Of a DNA stretch of 64,000 nt, positions 9,197 through 19,480 are shown in pieces (position 1 is the stretch's first letter; each line of letters begins with the position of its first letter). The DNA is from Pholiota molesta (lineage: Eukaryota; Basidiomycota; Agaricomycetes; Agaricales; Strophariaceae). The notes beneath the pieces were generated by a model that saw only the letters and a program-made list of their open reading frames with translations, had not been told where the DNA came from and searched no databases. Location: the NCBI GenBank assembly GCA_014925825.1, contig JACGCK010000040.1, positions 1 to 64,000 of the forward strand. The letters run 5' to 3'. The position numbers and the translations under genes were made by a program.

Positions 9197-9901
9197 CTAT
9201 TTAGGGTAGGCTCCCTCAACGTCTAATCCTTTCCCTCGGGCGACCTCGGTCAAGCGCTCTGCGAGCTCGTCCAACCGACGCTCTTGCTTGCACAGCCAGG
9301 CCATGTGCTCGGTGCACCATTGTTCAGGGGTGCGCTTGGCCCGGGGCGTGCAGCGCTCCTTTTTGGTCTGGCAACGCGCGCAAGTCGTATTGGGGGGGCG
9401 CCGGGGCATAGGGCTGTGCGTCCATTCGGTCAATGCAACCAGGTTGGCGCCGTTCACCCAACACGCGGCGTTGGCACGGATGCAGGCGAGACAGCGCAAG
9501 GAACTGGTCGCCTCCAAGACAACGTCGCCATCAGAGCCTAAACGGGCAACGTGAATACAGAACGTCGCGACCCGGGCTGCGCAAGCTGGCTTACCTCCCG
9601 CGTCAGAGGCCATCTCGAGGTCGATACCCTCCCCTTCGGATGGCGCCTCGCTAGCGCTGTGCGCCGCGGCTTCCTCCGCTTCAAAGTCCACCATTGGCGC
9701 CAAGTTGGGCAGAGGTGGCGACGGGGAAGGGATGGGGCAGGTGAGCCTGCAGACGGCGTGGCCGTGGGAGGCCACTACGACTTCCCCTTCAAGCCCACGG
9801 CAATCTGTGGAGATGGTCCTGTTAAGGAGGGCGCGCATCTGGGCGTCCGCTTCGCGGCGCGTGGCGTCGCGCAGAGCAATGCGTGCAGACAAGCCAGACA
9901 T
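9197..9901 (-). CDS. Paired Cys-cluster protein, two exons
   Basis: Exons 9901..9595 and 9537..9197 (57-bp phase-1 intron, GTAAGC..TAG) give 215 residues. The first exon starts MSGLSARIALRDATRREADA, a helix, and ends in an acidic EAEEAAAHSASEAPSEGEG stretch. The second holds CLACIRANAAC, about 25 residues, then RRPPNTTCARCQTKKERC, and a C-terminal coiled coil (MAWLCKQERRLDELAERL). The C-x2-C-x6-C pairs and the PPN-x2-C link make it a paralogue of the genes at 2654 and 10611. The spacing is reminiscent of Zn2Cys6-like clusters, so a zinc-stabilised nucleic-acid- or protein-binding role is inferred only. Confidence 0.7.
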   Translation of the reverse strand: MSGLSARIALRDATRREADAQMRALLNRTISTDCRGLEGEVVVASHGHAVCRLTCPIPSPSPPLPNLAPMVDFEAEEAAAHSASEAPSEGEGIDLEMASDAGGKPACAARVATFCIHVARLGSDGDVVLEATSSLRCLACIRANAACWVNGANLVALTEWTHSPMPRRPPNTTCARCQTKKERCTPRAKRTPEQWCTEHMAWLCKQERRLDELAERLTEVARGKGLDVEGAYPK

Positions 9902-9933
9902 GATGGGGGAAAGAACAATGAGGGTACTCTTTA

Positions 9934-9953
9934 ATATATATATATATATATAC
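9934..9953 (-). promoter_or_regulatory. TA-repeat TATA box for gene starting at 9901
   Basis: An AT dinucleotide run of about 20 bp lies 33-52 bp upstream of the ATG at 9901. It abuts the stop codon of the upstream gene (9958), so no separate terminator region exists between the two genes. Confidence 0.6.
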
Positions 9954-9957
9954 ATAT

Positions 9958-10490
9958 TCACATTGTGTTTAGGGCTGGTTCTCCTGTCAGTCGGGCCACC
10001 AATGCGAGTTGGGCATCTGCTATCTGCGAGAGTTTGATGACAATCTGGTCCAGGTATTCCTGCAGGCGGGTGAACATGGCCTCCATCGCTTTCAGATCGC
10101 GTGCTTGCGTGGGCTTGCGCTTGCGCTTGCGTTTCCGGGGCGGCGTGGTGGACTCGTCGTCCGTGGATGGAGGCGAGTAGTTGGATCCTAATGGCTGGGT
10201 TGGCATGCAGACAGCAGCGCGCGGACCGAACCTCACCTGAGTCCATGGTGTGTTGCATCTTGCGCTCCAAAATGCGTTCAAAGTACAGCTTTGTCTCCAG
10301 GGACGCGTTGGGCAGCTGCGCTTCGCGCGCTGCAAGGCAGCCGGATCAGTGAAAAAGGGCCCAGCCAGGGCGAAAAAACGGACTTGCCTATGGCGCGTTC
10401 AAGACGTAACTGCTTCTGGCGGAGCTCGTCATCTTCCTGTTGGCGCAGAGCCAAAGCAGCTTCCCTTTGGGCTTGTAACGACGAAAGCAT
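9958..10490 (-). CDS. Small coiled-coil protein with a GC-AG intron
   Basis: Exons 10490..10388, 10329..10237 and 10187..9958 give 141 residues. The first intron starts GCAAGT and ends TTGCAG, a textbook GC-AG intron. The second is GTGAGG..TTAG. Both are phase 1. The N-terminus MLSSLQAQREAALALRQQE is one long charged helix continuing into exon 2. Exon 3 has an acidic/Ser linker, a KRKRKRKRK run that would serve as a nuclear localisation signal, and a C-terminal helix (MFTRLQEYLDQIVIKLSQIA). Function unknown. Nuclear location is inferred from the basic run. Confidence 0.65.
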
Positions 10491-10610
10491 GGGAGAGGGG
10501 GATGGATTGCATGGAATGCAGAATGTCCGCTTTAAACAAATGCCCAAGAGGGGTCAGAAAAAAATTACCCGATTTAGCAGGGGGGGGGTGTGCAAATACA
10601 TGACAATAAT

Positions 10611-12279
10611 CTACGCTAAGTACCGTCTCGCGACATCGCCATACACCTGGCGCACACCCTGTTCGACACGGGTATAGGCATATGCAACCCCTCGAAATGC
10701 AACGTCAATGCGCGCCAACAACTCCGGGTCGGTTGGGACGTATGCCTTGCTCGTGGATTTGCGAGCCGACCCGGGGGCAGATGCAGGCGCGGGCATGGGC
10801 ACCTTGTCCTTTTCTGAAGCGGCCGGCGCGGGCGTGGCAGGTTTCGCCTTGGCGGGGATGGGATACACCACGTTGGGGTCTTTGGCATGCTGTTGGAGGA
10901 ACCCAGGCCCCAAGATCCGCGCCGTGGGCTCAAAGTGGCAAAACTCAGCGCCAGCCTTCTTGCAATTCTGGCAAGTACTGTTGGGCGGGCGCCGGCTGCG
11001 CACCCCATGATGGCGCACCTGGTCCGCCCAGGGTTCCAATGCAGCATAACCCGCGGCGTGGACAACACAATCACGCTCGGAGGACTGGCAGCGCAGGCAA
11101 CGATCCGTCCCTTCCAAGAGGACCACTTTTGCCTTGGGGTGGTCAAAGGGCATCTCCTCGTCTGGCTCGGGTGCCAAGGCTGGCGCCTCCTCCACGGCGG
11201 TCCGCTTGTCCTGGTCAGGGTCGCCTAACAGCCAGTCTGTTAGCAAACAACAACAGGACACCAGGATGCCTTTACCTCTGTGGCGTTTGACATCGTCGTG
11301 GGTGCGGGGCCGCTTGGCGGACGTCATGGCCATGTCCTCGTCTGGCTCGGGTGACGTTGGGCGCGGGGACTCTGCTCATACACATGTTGTGAACAACGTG
11401 TGGCCCAAGCAGGACACCAGGATGCCTTTACCTCTGTGGCGTTTGACAGCCGTACTGGGCTCGTCGTGGGTGCGGGGCCGCTTGGCGGTCGTCATGGCCA
11501 TGTCCTCGTCTGGCTCGGGTGACGTTGGGCGCGGGGACTCTGCTCATACACATGTTCTGAACAAGGCATGGCCCACAAGGAGAACCCCCTTACCTTGGAC
11601 GGTACTGGCCTCGGACCGCTTGGCAGACATTGTGGCCATCGCCTCGTCTGGGACTCTGGCTGTCAACAAGGCGTGGCGCGCAACAGGAACCGCTTACCTT
11701 TGACGGGAACCATGTCCTCATCCGGGTGGGATGATGTTGGACGATGCAGGATATGACCCTGCGGGTACTCTGCTCATCGTCTGTGAACAAGGACGGGGCA
11801 GCCAGCAGAGTGTCCTTACCTTTGGCGCGTTTGACGACCCCGACGTCCTCCATGCGGGCCCGCTTGCCGGAGGCGGTGGCTGTGCGTAGAGGATGAGGGA
11901 CATGGGCAACACAAAAAGAATGGGGACGGACGGCGGGGCTCAGGAACAGCGGGAACCGCCTTTGAAAGGGGTTCAGCAGCTGTCAAAGGCAGGGTGAGGG
12001 CGGGAAGGGAGGGTGAGTGAGCGAGACGCACGACGGGGATTCGGTGCTTGCGGTACGGGAGGTGGCGCCATGGCCCGGGCTGTGCAGACGTGAGGAATCA
12101 GCAAGCAACAGAGGAGCGCACAGACACCTACAGGGAGCTGGTGGACCGAACACCCGTTCAACATCACCCTAAAGGAAAGGACACAGCCACTTACCCTGGC
12201 GCACCTTGCGTTGGAGCTCCTGCCAGAGAGCAGGACTCAAACTGGCAATCTCTTCACGTGAGAACGTCCACGATTCCAT
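10611..12279 (-). CDS. Paired Cys-cluster protein with duplicated exon cassettes
   Basis: Exon 12279..12195 (MESWTFSREEIASLSPALWQ) is followed, after an unresolved Pro-rich exon in 11.9-12.1 kb, by cassette exons 11820..11879, 11698..11769, 11594..11659, 11432..11539 and 11276..11371, then a terminal exon 11224..10611. The resolved introns are phase 1. The cassettes are variants of P-E-P-D-E-D-M followed by basic AKRPRTHD..VKRHR. The terminal exon carries CLRCQSSERDC, about 28 residues, RRPPNSTCQNCKKAGAEFC, then a basic/Pro linker and a C-terminal helix ending VARRYLA. It is paralogous to the genes at 2654 and 9197 in the Cys core. Repeated basic cassettes suggest a nuclear protein. The biochemical role is unknown. 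Confidence 0.65.
11256..11578. repeat. Tandem duplication of an exon plus intron (about 156/168 bp)
   Basis: Two adjacent copies start at about 11256 and 11411 with CAGGACACCAGGATGCC and run through TTTACCTCTGTGGCG to CACATGTT. They are almost identical apart from a 12-base difference inside the exon and a few substitutions. Older, more diverged copies lie at about 11.58-11.70 and 11.70-11.88 kb. All lie inside the gene 10611-12279 and add or remove one exon without changing the reading frame. Confidence 0.85.
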
Positions 12280-12385
12280 GGTGGGGGAACACAGACAAGA
12301 GAGGTGGGCCCTTTTTATGGCCAGATGGACAAACTTTATTTTGGGGGTAGCTATACAGTAGCGGGGTTAAAAAAACATAGGGGTA

Positions 12386-15300
12386 CTACATGCGCTGTTT
12401 CTCGTCAAAAAACCAGAGGAGCAACCGAATCCCGTTATGGTAAGTGGTCGGGGTGCAGGTGCTCACCCAGCGCGCGAGCTGGTCATCGTTCCGGATGTGT
12501 TCCAACTGAAAGTGGGCTACGGCACGGACCCACCACGCCTGGTCCATCCAAATATACCACACGAGCACCGCAACAAAATCATCAAACACGCAGATGTCAC
12601 CACCGACCAGGCCATGGCTGGGGACCGTGGGCTCTTGAGGGAGGTGGCATCGGTAGCAGTATTCATAGCGGCGCGAAAAGTTGATCTTCTTTTTGAACGC
12701 CAACCAGCCCATGATGCCATTGACATAACCCGAGTTGGCCGGGCGACAGTTGTGAAAGAGGCCTCGCGGGTGCTTGGGGACCAGGGTACCCGTGTAGGCC
12801 CAGCAAATGGGGCAATTGTTCAAGAGCATGGTGGTCATGTTCGTGAGCTGCTCAAATTGCTCCTCCTTGAGCCGGCGGGCCTCTGCCGTCATCAACGCAT
12901 CCGCCAGCACAGCGACAGACGGCTGGGGAGGAATACCGAGGTGTGGATTGTCGACCACCTGGTTCCAGTCAATGTCCAAAGAAGCGTCCATAGCATAGTC
13001 CTCTGAGCTGGACTGCGAGACGACGGCGGGCGGGGACCTCATCACAAAATCGTCTGACCCGAGCAGAGGGCGCAGAGCATCCATCACCTCTGAGCCGGGC
13101 GCACAGAGATCACAGAAATGGCACCCGGGCAGATCAAGGCAGGTGACCGCCTTGCCATCGAGCATCTGCCCAAACGCAACGCGCCGGCAGTGGTGGTCGT
13201 CCAGGCGCCATGCCTCGGCTTCCGCACAGCAGTTCAAATCGTCCCGGTCGTGGGGTTCCATAGCCTGAGGGTTGTCATCGACCAGCACAATGGCCCAAGA
13301 TGGGGTGCCGTCCCGGCCAGTATGCCCCGCACCTTGATAGATATTGACCAAGCCATAGGGGATGCCCACAAAAATGGCGACCCCGACCCGGGGCGAGTCG
13401 ATGCCCTGAATGAGGCCCGTGGTGGCGGCGATCCAGCGGGAATCACCCTTTTTCCAGTCGCTCTCGTGCTCACGGCGAATGTCGGTTGGTATGTCACTAT
13501 GGGAGACACAGTGTGCAAACTCGTCCGAGAGGGTGTTGGCGATGTCTTTGGTGGGACAGAAAAAGACGCCGGTGCGTTTGTCGCCAATGAAGGCCTCCAT
13601 CGTTTCCGCAACGCGCATGGCCAACTCGATCTGGTTGACGGTGCGGGCAGAATAACGCATGCAGATATAACTCACATGCGGCTGATGCGAAGGCGCCCGG
13701 AGGACGCGGGTCTGGGGCGACATGCCCAATGTCTGCAGAAAGATGGCTTCCAGCCGTTGAGGCAGGGTAGCCGTCAGCGCTATCTTCTGCACGCGGATGG
13801 CCATCAGGGTGTGCATCCGGTTACACTGCTGGCGGAACTGAGCACTGGTGAGGATCGTATGCGCCTCATCGATGACGATCCGCGCCGCTTTGTCTCGATG
13901 GAAGATGCAAAATCTATCAAAACAGGTGAGCCGGTGCACTGCTGGAGCATGAATGGGGGGGACGCACTCTTCGAACTTGGGATTCACGGCGCTCTCCATG
14001 GCCAGCAAATAAAGCTGATGCGGGTCCTGGTGCTTCTGCGCTGTCTGCACAGTCCAGCGCCCCACGCTAAGCTGCGCAGCCTCTGCCTTTTCAACATGAT
14101 CGTCCAACAGCGCTTTGTTGGGAATGACCGCATAGGTGTGGTAGTCTGGTTCGACATGAGGCGGCCCCATAAAGATGAGACTCTTGCCCTGCCCGGTCGG
14201 ACTCACATACACAAAGCTTTCCTGGCGGGCCAGCGCCAACGCCAGCGCTTCCTTCTGGGTGGGTGTCTTGAAGGTGCGGGGGAGTCCGACCCAAAGTGGC
14301 GCAGAAGCACAAGCTGTAACGGGTCGAGACCCTGGCGGGCCCTGCCAGGCTGAACCGGGGCTGGCAGGGCACGCGCGCTGGCAGGCTGGCGTGGAGGAAC
14401 CGGTGCTGGCGGCGCACGGGCGCTGGCAGGCTGGCGTGGAGGAACCGGTGCTGGCGGCGCACGGGCGCTGGCAGGCTGGCGTGGAGGAGGCGGCACTCGC
14501 AGAGCCTCCAAGGTGCGCTGGGGGGGGCACCCGGTTCGGTCAGACGTGGGCCTTGGGGGTAACGCACCTGATGGACCGCCAGCGCTTGGGCGACCGCTTC
14601 CAGCACTTCTTTTTTCAAAGACACATGGGATTGTTGGAACAGGTGGGTGAGCGTGGCGACGAGGGACTGGGTGAGCGCAGTCAAGTCAACCGCAGCTGGC
14701 GCCACTGCGGTGGGGGCATGGTCCGGCGCGAGGGTGCTCTGGATCCGCGTGCGCGCACGCAGAGGCAGCATGGGCGGGCAGTTTGGCTTGAACCCCAAGA
14801 CTTCGTGCCAGTTGCGGGAGACGCGCTGGTACCGAAGGAGCATGTCAGAGGTCATGCCCGGAATGTGGCCCTGTTCAGCAGCATAATGGAGACGGGCGAT
14901 ATGCGATGAGTGCCCGGCTTGCGCAGCCAGCACATCCAACTCTTCCTCTTTGATTTCCGCCTCAGAGCCCAGGAAAACACGCCCAATCTCGACGCAAATC
15001 TGGCGGTACTCCTGTACGCCCAACTCTGCCCCACAGTACTTCTGGAAGAAGCCGGCGATCTCAGCCCTCATCTGGTCAGCAGTGATGACTTTTCCAGACA
15101 GAGTCCACATGTATTCCGCATAGATGTGGTATGCCTCTTCGCCGAGCAGATGGAAGACAATGTCGCATTCGGCAGGACGAATCAAGAGCAAGTACTGCTC
15201 AATGAACCGGCTGAGGCGCGGACAGCACTGCATGGGCAGAAAGGTCTCGTGCCCTTGCTGGCTTTCCGTTTTCGTGCGCCGGGTCACAAACCAGATGTTC

Positions 15301-18212
15301 CCTTGATCACGAAAAATGGTACGGGGTCGGGTCGAATTGGAATGCTTGTGCTCCCCAAATTCCGTCACCCGAGGTGTCTGGCCCGCAGTGAGAAAGGTGA
15401 AGACGGCCAACTTCTTGTTCAACGCGTCGCAGTCGTGGAGAAACTTCCATGCCCGGGTCGGGTTGAAGGCAAACTGGTCGCCAACGACCATGGCGAACCC
15501 TGGCTCGTGCTGAATCTTGTGCTTGAGCAGAACCCATTTCTCCTTGGTAAACGTGGCATTGGTCATCCAGCTGTACCCGCGCTTGTCTTCCACCCAATCG
15601 TCGGGGACGTCGTCCGGGATGGTGACATGGGTGTACTGACCTAGGCTGAGACGATCTAGACCCTCCTCGATCTCGTCCGCCAGCTGGGCAAGGCCATGAC
15701 GCAGAGCACTGATGGACAGGGTATGGCCCCGGTACGTAATCTCCATCCCATCCTCACTGACCAGGGTCGTTGGCGGCGCCTGCGAATTGTACGCCAGCGC
15801 CGAAATAAAGCGCTGGTAATCCACATACGAGTTGTAAGGCGAATCGATGCCAGGCGCCAAGTTGAGCATGGCCTCATGCTTCACTGCTCTGCCAGGGAGG
15901 GGTCAGTGAACGCCAGACAAGAAAAGAAGGAGCCGGGCGCACTCAAAGGTGTTTGGAAAATCGTGTTCATGCAGGTAGCCTTCATAGAGAATGGCGCCGC
16001 GAATATGGTACACAAACTGTGCAAACTTTTGGGTGAGGTGGTTGGGTTGCTCAAAGTTGCCGTCGTCCCTAAGCGCTTGCAGCGCAAACAGGCATTCAAA
16101 CGGGTTCGCCCACTTGCTGTGGTTGCTCGCGGGTGCAGGGCGGGGATACAGGATCGCTTTGATAAACCGATGAAAGACAGGAATCGCATCGTCCGCGAGC
16201 GCGTCCTTGTTTTGAAGAATGGCTTTCAGTGCAGCCGCGTTCGCCTTGTCCGCCTCGGTCAGGGTAAAGTGATAGCTCCCTGCATAGTCATCTTCGAGGG
16301 TGGCAAGCAGGGCATGGGTCCACGAGTGGAGCAGGAGCCGGTAATGCTTAATGGTCTGAACCACCTCGAGCGGCTTCCATGGTGCAGCGTGCTGATCCGT
16401 GCTACAGAGCGGTGAGCCGAGCCGGGCACACACATGAACGAGGCGACGTACCGTGGACATTGCATCAAGATGCAGCGGACACCAATGGAGGCGTTGATGG
16501 CCAGGTCCCGAATGGCATGCATATACACCTCAATGAGCTGTTCGAGCGGTTGGCCCAACCAGGGCAGACCCACCGTCGCGGTTGGGATTTTCACCAAGGC
16601 GCGCAGTGCCTCCACCCCTTTCTTGGTGCCAATAAAAGGGGCCAGGTGCACATGCCACCCGGTGATTTTTAAAAGGGGAGGGATTTCGTGGACAGAGTGC
16701 GCAGCCGGGATCGTCGCCACTTGTTCAATTTGGGGAGCCATCTGCTTCAGGAAAAGGGCAAACGGGTCGGTAGGGGCACGTCATGCAAGGATGGCTCCAC
16801 CTGGAAGTAGGTTGGATGCTGGGAAAAATAGGCCTGAACCATGGCCGACTTCATCTTGGGCTCCAGAGGAGACAGGGTCGTATGCGCCGACGCATAATGG
16901 TTGCGAACCGTCCCGGGACTGGTGCCACAATAGTCACAGTCCACGCACGCAAAACCCTGGCGTACCGCCAAGCCAGGAATGGGCGCCTGCTTGGGTGGGG
17001 GAACTGGAACAGCACTGGAGTCCTGGGCCAGTGCCAGGCCTTGCACAAATGCCTTGAGCTCGCGTGCAGCATGAGCCGTGAGGGGAATGTGATGCTTCTT
17101 TTGAGGATGGTCCGTAACCGTGAGCGGCGATATGCCCACTTCGCACTCGACACAGGCCAAGAACTGAGGAATGGGGGAAATGCGCAGTTGGGGCAGCGCA
17201 ATAATGGTCAACGATGCCCGGGCCATCAGCGTTTCAATCGTTTCTTCTGGGACAAGCTCGGTGGGGACAGAGGAAGCCAAGTCCGGGTGAGGTTCGACAA
17301 GCCCAGTGGGGATCGAGGAAGCCAAGTCTGGGTGGGGTTCAAAGCCAGGCGAACCCACCGTGTCCGGTCCATCCTCTTCCACATCCGAGAACAGACTGTG
17401 GTGGGTCGTCAAAGGAGACAAGATAGGGTCCGGCTGGGAAAGGCCGCCATGTTCACTCGCGGTCGACACCTGAGGGACAAGGGGGACGGCTTGGGGAGAG
17501 CTGGGAGGCGGGCCCTCTGGGGCATCCACTGGTGTCAATGAGCTACTGCGGCCCTCTGGAGCACCCACCAGTGTCAATGAGCTACTGCGCGAAGGGGGAC
17601 CAACCCGGGCATAAGGGTGCGGGCCCGGGTGGATGCGTGGGACCGAACCCTGTCGAGACAGACCAGGCGGGGCGGGAGCCGGGGCAGGCTCAGGAGTGGC
17701 AGCAGGCGCAGCAGGCGCGGGATCCGGAGAGGGTGTCGCAGCCGGAGAAGGTGTGGCATCTGGATGTGTTAACATCGGGGGGAACAGGCGAACTTTGACC
17801 ACTAAGCCGTGGAAACCATGAACCGTGCCAAGGTGAGTTTTTTGAATGTGGAATCCCCTAAACTCAAAGGTACACCCATTGATACCGCAGTGCGACAGCG
17901 CATTCGGAAGCTCGCGTTGATATTTGACAACAACGGGGCCTGGGCCGGGTGGTGAGAGACAACACATGGCAAGAGGAACACCAAACTGACCATCAGGTTC
18001 AGTCAAAAAACGTGCTTCACGAAAATGAAAACGTTTGACATGAAGGTCATACGCTCTTTTGGTTGTAAATTCAAGAGTACAGGTGGGGCAACTACAAGGA
18101 GAGAGTCAGCAAAACAATAGACAAGAGAAGGGCACCACCGACAGCATCGGGTGAGATGGTAAAGGTACGAGGACAAGATGCAAAACCAGCCACCGGGGGA
18201 GGAAGAGAACAT
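12386..18212 (-). CDS. OrsD/zinc-finger, tyrosine-recombinase-like, RecQ helicase fusion
   Basis: The start is probably ATG 18212. A short exon splices to 18091, giving a C2H2 finger (CPTCTLEFTTKRAYDLHVKR, then FH) and further C..C..H..H motifs typical of OrsD/DUF3505 (CVECEVG and CVDCDYCG, 16.9-17.2 kb). After introns 16402..16451 and 15889..15942 comes a tyrosine-recombinase-like core: R (TPRVTEF, 15371), K (RRTKTES), QEYR in place of HxxR, H (AGHSS) and Y (ARLHY, 14885). After intron 14518..14567 and a PPRQPASARAPPAPV repeat follows a RecQ-type helicase: SPTGQGKS (about 14190), VIDEAH (about 13870), ALTATLP, and QGAGHTGRDG (about 13330). A Cys-rich tail (CHFCDLC, NCPICW, CYRCH) follows, with stop at 12386. 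Two frameshifts (G4 at 16773-16776, G5 at 14278-14282) each need one extra base. The helicase part resembles telomere-linked RecQ genes of fungi. Confidence 0.8.
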
Positions 18213-18429
18213 ATAGGATAAATACTGGTACAGTATGGTATATATTAGCAAACATGGGAGTCGGGAAAGGATGGGGTGGGGGATTGGGAGCAGAACGGAA
18301 ACAGAGGGGCGCGGATTCAGAATTGCAAATTGGGTCGTGCACACTCAGGTTAGATAGACAAGCTAATTGACAAGTCACACTGTCCCATCGGCACGACTCG
18401 TGCCTGGGAGCAGGGGCCCACAAGTCGAA

Positions 18430-19480
18430 CAGGCAGGTAAAATATTTTCATTGATTCTGTTCATCGAGTTATCCCTCACAACTCACCACTGCGAGCTGGG
18501 CACACCCATTCACGAGTCATGGCTGGGAGCCGGGCACACGCCTTGAGTCGAACAGTCAGGCAGGTAAGATATTTTCATCGATTCTGTTCATCGAAACGCC
18601 GGGCACATTCATGAGTCGACAGTCAGGCAGGTAAAATATTTTTATCGACTCTGTTCATCGATGCGAACAGATTTTGACAAGTCCCCACTGTGAGCCGGGC
18701 ACACAGAAACAAGTCATGTCTGGGAAACAGGCGCCACCAGTCGAATCGTCAGATAGGTAAAATATTCTCATCGATTCTGTTCATCGAAGCGCCGGGCACA
18801 TTCACGAGTCGAACAGTCAGGCAGGTAAATATCGATTCCACTGCGAGCCGGGCACACAGACACAAGTCCAGGCGCCACGAGTCGAATCGTCAGGTAGGTA
18901 AAAAAAATTTCTCATCGATTCCATGAACACAGTACCCTTTGCATCGACTCGAACCAAAAAAAATTTTGTCATCCCTTGCAGGTGCCCGCTAGCGAGGCAG
19001 ACACGAGCCGGGCACACCACATCGACTCGACTCCGGGTGGTGGTCCCCGTCTCCCCCCCACCTCCTACAGGTGCCACGAGTCGAATCGTCAGGTAGGTAA
19101 AAAAAAAATTTCTCATCGATTCCATGAACAGTAAGTACCCTTTGCATTGACTCGACCCAAAAAAAGAATTTTCATCCCTTAGACAGGTGCCCGCTAGCGA
19201 GGCGGACACGAGCCGGGCACACCACATCGACTCGACTCCGGGTGGTGGTCCCCGTCTCCCCCCCACCTCCTACAGGTGCCACGAGTCGAATCGTCAGGTA
19301 GGTAAAAAAAAATTTCTCATCGATTCCATGAACAGTACCCTTCGCATCGACTCGAATGAAAAAAATTTTGTCATCCCGACAGGTGCCCACCAGCGAGGCG
19401 GACACGAGCCGGGCACACCACATCGACTCGACTCCGGGTGGTGGTCCCCATCCCCCCACCTCCTCCCCCCCCATATTGCA
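18430..19480. repeat. Repeat array, about 200-bp units with GAGCCGGGCAC cores
   Basis: From 18.43 kb, several 60-130 bp partial units share GTCAGGCAGGTAAAATATTT and ATCGATTCTGTTCATCGA. From about 18.87 kb they become three near-identical units of about 200 bp (starting with CACGAGTCGAATCGTCAGGT at about 18876, 19075 and 19277), each ending in a CGGGTGGTGGTCCCC/pyrimidine tract. Every unit contains AGCCGGGCACAC. Bases 18213-18429 before the array are the 5' flank of the fusion gene, with AATATATACC at about 18240 as a possible TATA element. No coding sense is seen. Confidence 0.85.

Noticed and set aside
13118..14353. 411-codon plus-strand open frame opposite the helicase
   Set aside because: It is exactly antisense to helicase motifs I-VI and has no recognisable composition of its own.
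18430..19480. Array as a long terminal repeat of a retrotransposon
   Set aside because: No reverse transcriptase, integrase or matching repeat at the other side of the block was seen.
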